From positions 1,860,001-1,924,000 of the forward strand of contig OZ244148.1 of NCBI GenBank assembly GCA_965216255.1: a stretch of 64,000 nucleotides of DNA, written 5' to 3'. The notes under the pieces are model-generated. The model was given only the letters and a program-made list of their open reading frames with translations. It was not told the origin of the DNA and made no database searches. The stretch comes from G965216255 sp965216255 (GTDB lineage: Bacteria; Bacteroidota; Rhodothermia; Rhodothermales; Bin80). Positions 28,243 through 37,490 of the stretch are shown piece by piece. Position numbers and translations under genes: made by a program. Within the stretch, counting starts at the first letter, position 1; every line of letters begins with the position of its first letter.

Positions 28243-31200
28243 ATGACTAAGTATTCTTGTGCAGTTCGACTGACGGGCATCCCGTCCGTTGCCCGTACGG
28301 CCTGGCTTCTGGTCGTTGTCTCCATTGCGCCTGTGGCCATCGCCCAGGAACAGCCTTCGTTTGAGTCCAACGTGGTCGTCGCACAGTTCGAGCCCGGCAC
28401 GGTGATCGGGGACGGGGCTGCCAAGACAGGCCTGGCCGCCTTCGACCGCGCCGCGTCCGCCTACGACGTGACTTCGATCGAGCGCGCATTTGCGTTTCTG
28501 GATTACGTGGCCCCCAAGCCCAAAACAGCGCGGAATCTCGCCGCGCTGCGCCGCACGTACTACGTCCGCTACAGCGCGGACGAGGATCCCATACTTGTCG
28601 CACACGCGCTCACTGCCGCCGAAGGCGTCACCTATGTCGAACCCGTGCTCATTAACCGCTACCTGGGGCCCGCGGCCCTGCCCGATGATCCATTATTCAG
28701 CGACCAGACGTATCTGAGGCATTTGCGGCTGCCGGAAGCCTGGGACGTCGTAAAGGGAGCCGGCATCGCCCACGAAGGCGGCACCAGTCCGCCCGTGGTC
28801 ATTGCCATCGTGGACGGCGGGGGCGACTGGCGCCACGAGGATCTGTTGGCCAACGTGTGGACAAACGAGGGCGAGATTCCGGGCAATGGCAAAGACGACG
28901 ACCACAACGGATTCTGGGACGACGTGCACGGCATCAATCTGGCTAACGAGGACTACAAGGACAACGACCCGGCGGGGCTGCCCCAGACGCCCATCAGCGC
29001 ATGGCACGGCACGGCCGTGGCCGGCGCGGCGAGCGCCGTGACCGACAACGGAACCGGCATAGCCGGCGCGGCCTGGAATGCCGAACTCATGCACGTCAAC
29101 GTGGGCTGCCTCGACAATGAAAGAGTCTGTCACGGTTACAAGGGCATCCTGTACGCGGCCGCCACCGGCGCCGATGTCATCAACACGAGCTGGGCCGGAT
29201 GGCCTGGCATATATGACCTGCAGATGGCCACGCAGGCGTTGGACCTCGCCACGGACATGGGCGCTCTGGTCGTGGCCGCGGCCGGCAACTCGGCGAATGA
29301 CTTCGGGGTCCATTTGTTATCGGCGTATCCGGCCGCGCATCCGCGCGTGCTCTCGGTCGGCGCCACCGCCAAAGACGCGCGCACCCGGGCGGCCTTTTCG
29401 AGTTACGGCAAAGAGGTGAATGTCTTCGCGCCCGGTGAAGGCATTATCACGACCGCTCCCGAGGGCAACTACAGCCTTTCGGTGCGGGGCACCTCCTTTG
29501 CAGCGCCTTTGGTAAGCGGCGTGGCCGCCCTGGTGAAAACCCGCTTCCCTGACCATTCGCCGGATGCGCTGCGCGAGCAGGTGCGGCTCGCCAGCGAAAA
29601 CATGGACGCGGAGAACCCCGGCTATGCGAGGCGGCTCGGGCGCGGGTTCGTCAATGCCGAAAGGGCCGTGCAGGCGCCCTCGCATCCAGGTGTGCGTGTG
29701 GAGAACTGGTCGTGGCGCGATGCCGACGGCGACGGGCAGATCGCCCTCGGAGAAGAGGTAACGATCACGGCCACCGTCACAAACCACCTGGCGGACGCGC
29801 AGCAGCTAAGAATAGGGCTCTCGGCGGTCGAACCGTATCCGTATATAGACCTTACAGCGGCCGAGTACGGGATAGGCCGCATGGCCGAGGGCGATTCCAG
29901 GACTGTGATCCTCCGGTTTACGGTAGGCCCGAACGCGCCCGTAAACCAGCGAATACGACTCTACGCCCGCGTCAGCGACGGATCGTTCACGGACGAGGCC
30001 GACTACTTTACGTTTGCCGTAAACCGGAGGCTCGACATCGTGCACCATGCACTCAGCGCACTGTACGTGGCCACGGGCGGCGACAACTGGACCCATAGCA
30101 ACTGGGATATCACCAGGGTACCCACGTTGAGCGAACTGGATAGATGGCGCGGGGTCCGGATTGTAGAAGACTGGCTAAACGCACTCATCTTGACTAATAA
30201 CAATTTAACGGGGACGCTGCCGCCTGAACTCGGCAACCTCTCCGAACTCCGATGGCTGAATCTGGACCAGAATAACCTTTCCGGACCCATTCCCTCTGAA
30301 TTGGAAAACCTCTCTAATCTAACAGACTTGTGGCTGGACGAAAACACTCTTTCCGGGGCCATACCCGCCGAATTGGGAAACCTCTCGCTACTGCAATGGC
30401 TGAATCTGAGCTATAATAACCTTTCCGGACCCATTCCAGCCGAACTGGGCAACCTCTCCGAGCTAACAAGGTTGCGGCTGGACTTCAACACTCTTTCCGG
30501 GGCCATACCCGCCGAATTGGGAAACCTCTCGCTACTGCAATGGCTGAATCTGAGCTATAATAACCTTTCCGGACCCATTCCCTCCGTACTGGGCAACCTC
30601 TCCGAGCTAACATTATTGTTGCTGGATGAAAACACTCTTTCCGGGGCCATACCCGCCGAATTGGGAAACCTCTCGCTACTGCAAGATCTGTGGGCATCCG
30701 AAAATAGTTTATCTGGACCCATTCCAGCCGAATTGGGAAACCTCTCGCGTTTAGTCCAATTGGAGCTTTACGCAAACTTGCTTTCGGGACCGATACCTCG
30801 AGAATTGGGCAACCTTTCCGCGTTGACTCACCTTCGGTTGCATGCAAATCGTTTTTCCGGATCCATCCCCGCCGAACTGGGCAACCTCTCCGAGCTACGA
30901 GAACTGCTGCTGAGTTGGAACAGTCTCTCGGGACCGATCCCCGGGGAGCTCGGCCGCCTCTCGCAATTGAGAATCTTGTGGCTGAATTACAATTCCCTGT
31001 CAGGAGAGATCCCTGTGGAGCTCGGGAACCTGTCGCAGCTGGGGTGGCTGAAGCTGCAAAACAACAAACTTTCCGGGCCGATACCAAAGGAATTAGGGCA
31101 GCTCTCACAGTTGAAAGAGCTGTATTTGTACGATAATGATCTATCCGGACCGATACCAAAGGAATTAGGGCAGCTCTCACAGTTGAAAGAGCTGTATTTG

Positions 31201-32160
31201 TACGATAATGATCTATCCGGACCTGTACCCGCCGAATTGGGAAACCTCTCACAGCTGCGAGAACTGCGGCTGGATCGCAATGCGCTGTCCGGGCCGATCC
31301 CTCCTGAGTTGGGCAATCTTTCAGAGCTGCAAGAGCTGGATTTGTATGAAAATGCTCTTTCCGGACCCGTACCCGCCGAATTGGGCAATCTTTCAGAGCT
31401 GCAAGAGCTGGATTTGTATGGAAATGAACTGACCGGCAGACTGCCGCGGAGCCTCATGCGGCTGACGAATCTTAACACGCTGTACTTTTATGGCAACCAG
31501 GACCTTTGCGCCCCACAGGACAAAGCGTTCGAGACGTGGCTAGCCAGCATCCTGTCCTTCAGCGGGCCGACCTGCTCCGGAGTATATTTTGTAAGCGAAA
31601 TTGCGGACCAGACGTTCACCCGGGACGAGGACGTCGCGGCGCTGGTCCTTCCCAAAGCGGTCGACGGCGAGGAGCCCTATGCCTACGCGCTCCGGCCGGC
31701 GCTGCCGGCCGGACTGATCTTTGACGACACCGCGCGCACAATTAGTGGCACGCCGACCGAAGTGACGGCCAAAACTTCGTACACGTACACCGCTACCGAC
31801 AGCGACAATAATGCCGACAGCCGAACCTTTGCCATTGAGGTGATTGAGCCGACGCATGCGCCCGCCCCTGAGGACATCCCGGCCGAATTCGCCGTGCACG
31901 GCAACTATCCCAATCCCTTCCGGCACTCCACGCGCCTCGTGTTCGATCTTCCCTGGCCGGCCCACGTGGCGATGGAAGTGCTGGACCTGACGGGCCGGCG
32001 CGTGCTCACGCTGCCAGCAGCAGCGTTTGCCGCCGGACGCAATCGCACGATCGAGTTGAGCGGGACCGCAATGTCCTCAGGACTGTACCTGTATCGCGTG
32101 CATGCGTCGTCGCCGGAGGGCAATGCCGTGCACGCGGGGCACCTCGTTCGCATCCGGTGA
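28243..32160 (+). CDS. secreted subtilase with 18 plant-type LRRs and T9SS sorting domain
   Basis: The protein has 1305 residues. Signal peptide about 1-35; propeptide about 40-150; peptidase S8 about 165-480 with Asp191 (VIAIVDGGGDWRHEDL), His255 (HGTAVAG), Asn in VAAAGNSA and Ser418 (GTSFAAP), so the catalytic set is complete. A beta-sandwich (about 490-590) follows, then 18 leucine-rich repeats of 24 residues (about 648-1080), each ending like LSGPIPAELGNLSELxxL. Next are a He_PIG-like Ig domain (about 1110-1205, GTPTEVTAKTSYTYTATD) and a T9SS type A tail (HGNYPNPF). It is probably exported across the outer membrane and may bind a protein or glycan with its LRRs. It is the first gene of the better-preserved duplicate. 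Confidence 0.95.
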   Translation: MTKYSCAVRLTGIPSVARTAWLLVVVSIAPVAIAQEQPSFESNVVVAQFEPGTVIGDGAAKTGLAAFDRAASAYDVTSIERAFAFLDYVAPKPKTARNLAALRRTYYVRYSADEDPILVAHALTAAEGVTYVEPVLINRYLGPAALPDDPLFSDQTYLRHLRLPEAWDVVKGAGIAHEGGTSPPVVIAIVDGGGDWRHEDLLANVWTNEGEIPGNGKDDDHNGFWDDVHGINLANEDYKDNDPAGLPQTPISAWHGTAVAGAASAVTDNGTGIAGAAWNAELMHVNVGCLDNERVCHGYKGILYAAATGADVINTSWAGWPGIYDLQMATQALDLATDMGALVVAAAGNSANDFGVHLLSAYPAAHPRVLSVGATAKDARTRAAFSSYGKEVNVFAPGEGIITTAPEGNYSLSVRGTSFAAPLVSGVAALVKTRFPDHSPDALREQVRLASENMDAENPGYARRLGRGFVNAERAVQAPSHPGVRVENWSWRDADGDGQIALGEEVTITATVTNHLADAQQLRIGLSAVEPYPYIDLTAAEYGIGRMAEGDSRTVILRFTVGPNAPVNQRIRLYARVSDGSFTDEADYFTFAVNRRLDIVHHALSALYVATGGDNWTHSNWDITRVPTLSELDRWRGVRIVEDWLNALILTNNNLTGTLPPELGNLSELRWLNLDQNNLSGPIPSELENLSNLTDLWLDENTLSGAIPAELGNLSLLQWLNLSYNNLSGPIPAELGNLSELTRLRLDFNTLSGAIPAELGNLSLLQWLNLSYNNLSGPIPSVLGNLSELTLLLLDENTLSGAIPAELGNLSLLQDLWASENSLSGPIPAELGNLSRLVQLELYANLLSGPIPRELGNLSALTHLRLHANRFSGSIPAELGNLSELRELLLSWNSLSGPIPGELGRLSQLRILWLNYNSLSGEIPVELGNLSQLGWLKLQNNKLSGPIPKELGQLSQLKELYLYDNDLSGPIPKELGQLSQLKELYLYDNDLSGPVPAELGNLSQLRELRLDRNALSGPIPPELGNLSELQELDLYENALSGPVPAELGNLSELQELDLYGNELTGRLPRSLMRLTNLNTLYFYGNQDLCAPQDKAFETWLASILSFSGPTCSGVYFVSEIADQTFTRDEDVAALVLPKAVDGEEPYAYALRPALPAGLIFDDTARTISGTPTEVTAKTSYTYTATDSDNNADSRTFAIEVIEPTHAPAPEDIPAEFAVHGNYPNPFRHSTRLVFDLPWPAHVAMEVLDLTGRRVLTLPAAAFAAGRNRTIELSGTAMSSGLYLYRVHASSPEGNAVHAGHLVRIR
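30187..31479 (+). repeat. 72-bp tandem repeats encoding LRRs
   Basis: Eighteen 72-bp units follow one another without interruption. Two neighbouring units (about 31081-31152 and 31153-31224) are identical. A 144-bp two-unit block beginning CTTTCCGGGGCCATACCCGC recurs at about 30343, 30487 and, in part, 30631. Identical DNA within a protein repeat means recent copying, so repeat number may vary between strains. Confidence 0.92.
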
Positions 32161-32524
32161 GATAAGGCCCGTTTCGCACGCCTCTGACGCGTTGTCATGC
32201 TGCCTGCCTCCAGCGTCACAAGATGCTTCTCCCCTACCCTGTCTGCTTCCGAGATGATCTGCGCCCAGCGCTCCTTGCAGGAGGATCTGGCAGCCCGCAT
32301 GGTCAGCATGGTGACAGGAAATTGCGGGTCGCAGTAATCCGCGGCTCCGGCCAACATGTAGTCGGCCCGGTTTCACGTGCGCGGCGGAGCGGAGCCTCCA
32401 CCGGCCAAAGACCGCCTCCGGGGTGATCCCATGTGCGTGCCCGGTGCGCGGATGGGCAGATGCACGGGCACCAGACCAACATCTGTTGCCGCTAGGCGTT
32501 ACGAAAATGATGGGGTTTACGCTA
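31806..32524 (+). repeat. 717-bp direct repeat, copy 2
   Basis: It is the partner of 22408-23124. Its first 355 bp encode the T9SS tail of the LRR-subtilase; the rest is non-coding. Confidence 0.9.
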
Positions 32525-32863
32525 GCCTCGATTCCCAAGCAAGATAGGTAGGTGACAATGGGTGGTGCAATTTCTGCCGTTTTCAGGCCTATCTGGTGTC
32601 TTTCGTCGCTACGTTGTCAGTAGTGTAGTAATTGTGCCGTATAACGTCACGTCACGTGTGTAACATCAGCCCTGACGGCCTCACCTCTCGTCGGGGCCCT
32701 TGATCCGCCAAATATTCGGACTTAGTCTCGATATTGTCCGTTCTTGCCCGCTTTGTGCCCGTTCGAACGCCAGATCTGCATGTGTGAAGTATTGTTTGTA
32801 GCTTGGTGGCAATAACAGACGTATTGCGCTTCTTCTTATGACCGACCTCGCCTCCCCCTTCCT
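32161..32863. other. intergenic region after the LRR-subtilase
   Basis: The first about 365 bp are the non-coding half of the 717-bp repeat. The remaining about 340 bp (32525-32863) have no counterpart at the sister locus, where the first 1.4 kb of the TonB receptor stands instead. No gene, RNA or IS end was recognised in it. In the repeat, the reverse strand has a short open stretch (LAGAADYCDPQFPVTMLTM) of unknown meaning. Confidence 0.5.
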
Positions 32864-33198
32864 CACGAAGCGAGTCTTGCCGCGGGAGTCTATCACCAGG
32901 AGGTATTTGGAGTCAATGACCGGAGGGACGCTACCAATGTCTTCACCGCCTGGCGCTCGGCTCCGGAACAAGACCTATCCCGTGCACTGCACGCCCTCGC
33001 AGGCTACCGCTATAGCCCGACGCCAGGGCTCACGCTCTCGGTTGAGGGATTCTACAAACGGCTCCGTGACCTTTTTATCGCAGAGTGGACCTCATTCCCA
33101 CGATTTACCACACGCCTCCAGCGCGCAAACGGCCGTGTTATCGGTCTTGATGCCCGCGTTGAACTGCGGCGGCGACGCTTCTACGGCTACGCTAACTA

Positions 33199-34968
33199 GT
33201 ACTTGTACGAAAATACTTTAAATCTTCAAGAAACAATCAGTTATATCTTGCAATTGGCGATGAATCTGAGGGACGTATAGCCGATTCGGGCGTTTAAGAG
33301 CGCAAAACAGCTCACATTCGCCAGGAAAACCATGCGCAAGATTGTCCCAGAGTGCCGTGCACTCGACAGTACGCCGATCAAGGAGATTGCCATAGACCCG
33401 AGAATGCGCGGCGACATGGGTGCCGCGCTCAAGGGTCTGCAGTGCGTCTACTGCACGGCGGAATCCCGTGCGGCCTTGTTCACGATTCTGGAGGCGCACT
33501 TTCAGCCGGGTGCGCGCAGAGATGTTCGGACGACCGGGCATGGATCTATGGCGCGTCATCGTGTTTGCGATAGTCAAGCAGTGCCTGGATCTGGACTACG
33601 ATGCTTTGTTGTACCGCGCCAACAACGATCTCTTGCTGCGGGAGCTCTTGGGGCACGGAGAGGCCGCCTTTGACGCGGTGAAGTACAGCAGACAGCACCT
33701 GGTGGACATCGTGCAGCTTTTGACGCCGGAGCTGGTCCTGGATCCATTTGATAGTGCGGGCGGCGCACAGGGTGGCTGGAAAGAAGTCTGGGGCCGCGCT
33801 AGCGGGTCGCTGCGATTCCAGGGTGGTTAAGACGCATGTGCACTATCCCACCGATGTGGGTCTGTGCTGGGATGCACTTCGTGGTTTAATACGTGTGAGT
33901 GCACGCTCGGCTGCGGCATTCGCTCTTCCGGGCTGGCGCAAGCATGCGGATCGCACGCGGAAGATATACCAAGCCTTCAGCCGGGTGCGGACGGCCCCGC
34001 GCTACCGGCAGAATCCGAAAGGAGTGAAGGCGTACTTGCGCCAGTGCACACAGACTGCAGCACGTGCCCGTACGCTGTTAAATGCCTTGGCCACGGCGCA
34101 GAAATCGGCGGCGGCGCGAACGGATATCGCGTATTTCTTGCACTATGTGGACTTGTTGGTGGATCAGGCGTCGCATCCTCTTGGGCGAGAAGATTCCACA
34201 TGCGCAGAAAGTGTTTTCCATCCACAAGCCACATACGCGTTGGATCAGCAAAGGCAAGGCGGGCGTGCTGGCCGAGCTGGGCCTTCCGGTCGCACTGGTA
34301 GAAGATGAGCACCGGTTCATTTTGGCTTATCACATCCTGTGGGACACATCAGATGTAGAGGTGGCGGTAGCGATCATTGACGTGGTGCAGGCGGCTTTTC
34401 CAGAGTTCAATGCGTGCAGTTTTGACCGGGGCTTTCACAGCTTGAAGAATCGAGAAGCATTGGATGCTCGGCTGGCGCTCAATGCGCTTCCGAAGAAGGG
34501 CAAGCTTTCTCTGGCGGAGCGTACGCGGGAACGCGCGCCTGCGTTCAAGGCAGCGCGGCGGCAGCACCCGGCCGTCGAGTCGTGTCTGGCCAATTTCGGA
34601 CTTCGGGGCGGTGGCGGCAGAAGAGTCCGGAGAACTTCACGCTGATGGTGAGCCTGTCCGTGCTGGCGGTCAACGTGCACCGGCTGGGTTGCCTGGTACG
34701 CGCCCAGGAACGGGCACGAATAAGGCGTCGGCGAAAGCGCGCGGCGTAGGCCCGCTACCACCTCGCAGAAAGGTCCCAATCGCAGGCCCCAAGGGACACG
34801 TATGCCCTCCCGATAGGAACACAACGCCCTTCGAGCCGCAAACTGTCCGTGCGCGCACGCAAGAGGCGCCAGCATGGCCGAAACATTCGAAGCGGACCGT
34901 CAACGAACTCAAAAAACGACCGTGCCTGTGCATTCGAGGTCGAAAAAAGAGAGTATTCGGTCAATCAC
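33199..34968 (+). mobile_element. IS-B (IS4/IS5/ISNCY-like), 1770 bp, with 6-bp target duplication
   Basis: The insertion point is proved by the sister receptor gene. There the sequence reads GCTAACTACGG; here TAACTA occurs on both sides (33193-33198 and 34969-34974). The ends are imperfect inverted repeats, GTACTTGTACGAAAATACT and, from the right, GTGATTGACCGAATACTC. Excision with one copy of TAACTA restores the receptor frame. Confidence 0.9.
33332..34750 (+). pseudogene. IS-B transposase, frameshifted
   Basis: The pieces read MRKIVPECRALDSTPIKEIA, then (new frame) MDLWRVIVFAIVKQCLDLDY, VDIVQLLTPELV, then KTHVHYPTDVGLCWDALRGL, then ILLGEKIPHAQKVFSIHKPH, GKAGVLAELGLPVALVEDEH, FNACSFDRGFHSLKNREALD and RRQHPAVESCLANFGLRGG, then MVSLSVLAVNVHRLG in yet another frame. 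It is related to the IS-A transposase along its whole length, at moderate identity. Four or more frame changes make it inactive. Confidence 0.82.
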
Positions 34969-35457
34969 TAACTACGGCGTGGCATCGGTTCGCTATGTGG
35001 CGAAGGAGCCCAATGTCCAGTTGTGGTTCGGTGTCGATCGCCTTCGATTCCGCCCGCCACACGACCGGAGGCATCAACTCAATATCGTGGGCAACACACA
35101 GATTCGTGATTTCGATATCAGCATCCGATGGAATTTTGGCTCGGGCCGTCCGTATACCCGTGTTTACGGTTTTGATGGTTTCGTACTGCTGGACGGAGTA
35201 CAGAACTTGTTTTCCGCAGAGGACGACCAGCGGGTCATCTACGGGCGTCCATTCGGCGGTATTCTTCCAACGTACCACCGGATGGACGTGTCTGTAGAAC
35301 GCAGGGTCGAGTTTGATCGCGTTGCTCTGGCGACCCAACTCGGAGCCATCAACCCGTACGGCCGCCGCAATCTATTCGCGTTGGTCCTCTTTACGACCGA
35401 GCGGAACTACCAGCTCCCGATTGTGCCCAATATCGGACTTCGAATCGAGGTAAACTG

Positions 35458-36396
35458 ATGGGGAGCAGCCCACACGAACATCTGCCCTTAGGCATGCGCC
35501 GGGTCCTGAGGCTGCTTCTGGCTGCAGCCTTCATGCCCACCGAATGCGCCGAATCCGTGGATACGCGCCTTCGCATAGACTATCCGTATTCGGTCTATGG
35601 CCTAATCAATCCGAAGCTCGATACCCACGCCGTCCGCGTCTTCGAAATCAAGACCAAGATACGGCTGATTCGACCAGACCCCATAGACGCCGACGTCAGC
35701 ACGACAGAGCTACACTCGGGCAAGCACGGCCAATGGCGGGACTCGGTCATTCATTTGGCCGACGGAGACTTTCGGCACGTATACTGGGCCTCGTTTGCGG
35801 CGCTGCCGGGCGAGTCATACCGCCTGGATGTACGACGCTCAGACGGTGAAGTCACGAGCGCCGTGACAACCGTGCCGCCGCTCGTCGAGCTTGAGGTGCT
35901 GGAGCCCGACACGCTGCATCCGCGCGAAGCGCTCATGCCGGTACTTATTCGGGGCAATCCCCCAACACTACCGCGCGTGGACGTGGAATATGTTGTGGTA
36001 GGCTTCCGCGAAGAAGGCAGCGAGCCCATTTTCAAGCCCATTGTCTTCAACTACGTCGGGCGGCCGACGCGAATGGACAGCGGCTTTCTTCTGGAGATCG
36101 ACCTCATAGAAGATTTTCCCAAAATCTTCCAGTCGTTCGATGACGACAACGAGGTTACCTCCGAAATCATCGACCTTAGGGAAATCATCGTGCGCGTCCA
36201 CGTCGGAGACGAGAACTGGATCTTACCCATCGGCGTATTCGACCCTGATTTTCTTGTTGAGCCGGGAACGTTTTCGAACGTGGACAACGGGTTCGGGTAT
36301 TTTGGCTCAGGCTATGTGGAGACTATCGCCCTTCGCCCACCCGTTGCGCTTATCCGGCGCGCCGGCTGCTATGTCCTGGGAGAAGACGGGGGATGA
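35458..36396 (+). CDS. DUF4249-like outer-membrane lipoprotein, complete, lipobox altered
   Basis: The protein has 312 residues, the only complete member of the three lipoprotein copies. After a signal-like N-terminus (RRVLRLLLAAAFMPTECAES) come PYSVYGLINPKLDTHAVRVF, YWASFAALPGESYRLDVRRS, TVPPLVELEVLEPDTLHP, VEPGTFSNVDNGFGYFGSGY. DUF4249 proteins typically sit behind carboxypeptidase-like TonB receptors and are thought to be surface partners of them. Here the -1 lipobox residue is Glu (PTEC) where the sister copy has Gly (TTGC), so lipid attachment may fail. It is coupled upstream to the receptor remnant (TGATG) and downstream to the dipeptidase (ATGA). The family assignment is by eye. Confidence 0.75.
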   Translation: MGSSPHEHLPLGMRRVLRLLLAAAFMPTECAESVDTRLRIDYPYSVYGLINPKLDTHAVRVFEIKTKIRLIRPDPIDADVSTTELHSGKHGQWRDSVIHLADGDFRHVYWASFAALPGESYRLDVRRSDGEVTSAVTTVPPLVELEVLEPDTLHPREALMPVLIRGNPPTLPRVDVEYVVVGFREEGSEPIFKPIVFNYVGRPTRMDSGFLLEIDLIEDFPKIFQSFDDDNEVTSEIIDLREIIVRVHVGDENWILPIGVFDPDFLVEPGTFSNVDNGFGYFGSGYVETIALRPPVALIRRAGCYVLGEDGG

Positions 36397-37475
36397 TTCC
36401 GCTTATTGATGCCCATCTGGATCTCGCCTGGAACGCCCTTTCCTTCGATCGAGACCAGACGCTACCGACAGCACATCTCAACAGCCAGGAACGGCACATG
36501 ACAGATGCGCCGTTTCGCGGCGCCGTCACGGTCAGCCTTCCCGAGATGCGGAAGGCGGGAATTGCAGTCTGTGTGGCAACCTTGCTGGCCCGGTCTGGAC
36601 CACACGAGCGGCGCAAGCCGGTCTACCGTCGTATTGATCTTGACTACGGGCCCCAGGCCATCGCGCACGGGCACGGGCAGCGTGCCTATTACGCGCTACT
36701 GGAGGCCGAAGGCCACATCCGGCTCTTACGGACCGTCTCCGACCTGGCCACACACTGGGACACTTGGCGCGCTACCCACGGCGACTCTCCCCTTGGCGTA
36801 ATCCTCAGCATGGAGGGATGTGACCCCATAACCCATCCAGGCCAAGCGGAAGCATGGTGGAAGGCCGGGCTGCGCGCCGCGGGACTTACCCATTACGGCA
36901 GGGGGCACTATGGGGGCGGGACAGGGACCGAGGCCCCCCTCACGCCGCGCGGTATAGAACTTCTTAAGACATTCGAGCGACTCGGCATCGCACTAGACGT
37001 TACCCACCTTTCTGATCAAGGCCTGGAGCAGGCACTGGATATCTTTCGGGGAGCCGTCCTGGCCAGCCATCACAATTGCCGCGCGCTGGTGCCCGGGCAG
37101 CGGCAGCTGACCGATGAGCAGATTCGGCGGCTTGTTGCCCGCGGTGCCGTTATCGGTACATCCATGGATGCATGGATGCTTTATCCAGGATGGGAGCGCG
37201 GTGCGACAAGCCGGACGGTAGTTGGCCTGGAGGCGGCTGCCGACCATATCGATCATATCTGTCAACTGGCCGGATCCGTGCGCCACGCCGCCATAGGAAG
37301 CGACCTGGATGGAGGCTTCGGGTCAAATCAAACTCCCTGCGGCTTGGACAGTATCGCGGATCTGCAGCGCCTTGTCGGCATATTGAAGAACCGCGGCTAT
37401 GCCCGCTCCGATATCGCGGCCATCTTCCACGAAAACTGGTTGCGATTCTTCAGCCAGACCCTGCCCAAGGCGTAA
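36393..37475 (+). CDS. membrane dipeptidase family (peptidase M19)
   Basis: The protein has 360 residues and no signal peptide. The zinc ligands of M19 renal-dipeptidase-type enzymes are visible: DAHLDL (His8, Asp10), SMEGCD (Glu141), DVTHLSD (His205), SHHNCRAL (His226) and IGSDLDGGFG (Asp304). It hydrolyses dipeptides, probably in the cytoplasm. Its ATG overlaps the lipoprotein stop by four bases, tying it to the TonB/lipoprotein unit, as expected if that unit imports peptides. It is followed 16 bp later by a RidA-like gene. The frame is intact. Confidence 0.93.
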   Translation: MIPLIDAHLDLAWNALSFDRDQTLPTAHLNSQERHMTDAPFRGAVTVSLPEMRKAGIAVCVATLLARSGPHERRKPVYRRIDLDYGPQAIAHGHGQRAYYALLEAEGHIRLLRTVSDLATHWDTWRATHGDSPLGVILSMEGCDPITHPGQAEAWWKAGLRAAGLTHYGRGHYGGGTGTEAPLTPRGIELLKTFERLGIALDVTHLSDQGLEQALDIFRGAVLASHHNCRALVPGQRQLTDEQIRRLVARGAVIGTSMDAWMLYPGWERGATSRTVVGLEAAADHIDHICQLAGSVRHAAIGSDLDGGFGSNQTPCGLDSIADLQRLVGILKNRGYARSDIAAIFHENWLRFFSQTLPKA

Positions 37476-37490
37476 TCAGCCATACATGAT

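Larger units (their letters stand above)
32864..35458 (+). pseudogene. TonB-dependent receptor, 5'-truncated and split by IS-B
   Basis: Only the second half of the receptor exists here: EASLAAGVYHQEVFGVNDRR through RRRRFYGYAN (to 33198), then IS-B, then NYGVASVRYVAKEPNVQLWF through GLRIEVN and the stop. It is nearly identical to 24576-25397 of the sister copy. The signal peptide, carboxypeptidase-like domain and plug are missing, so it could not function even without the IS. The stop overlaps the lipoprotein start by one base (TGATG). Confidence 0.9.

Noticed and set aside
30187..31479. CRISPR array or minisatellite
   Set aside because: Period is 72 bp, units are coding, in frame and translate to LRRs; there are no unique spacers.
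32681..32971. Reverse-strand ORF in the 340-bp insertion
   Set aside because: Most of it is the mirror of the TonB receptor fragment and the remainder has no recognisable domain.
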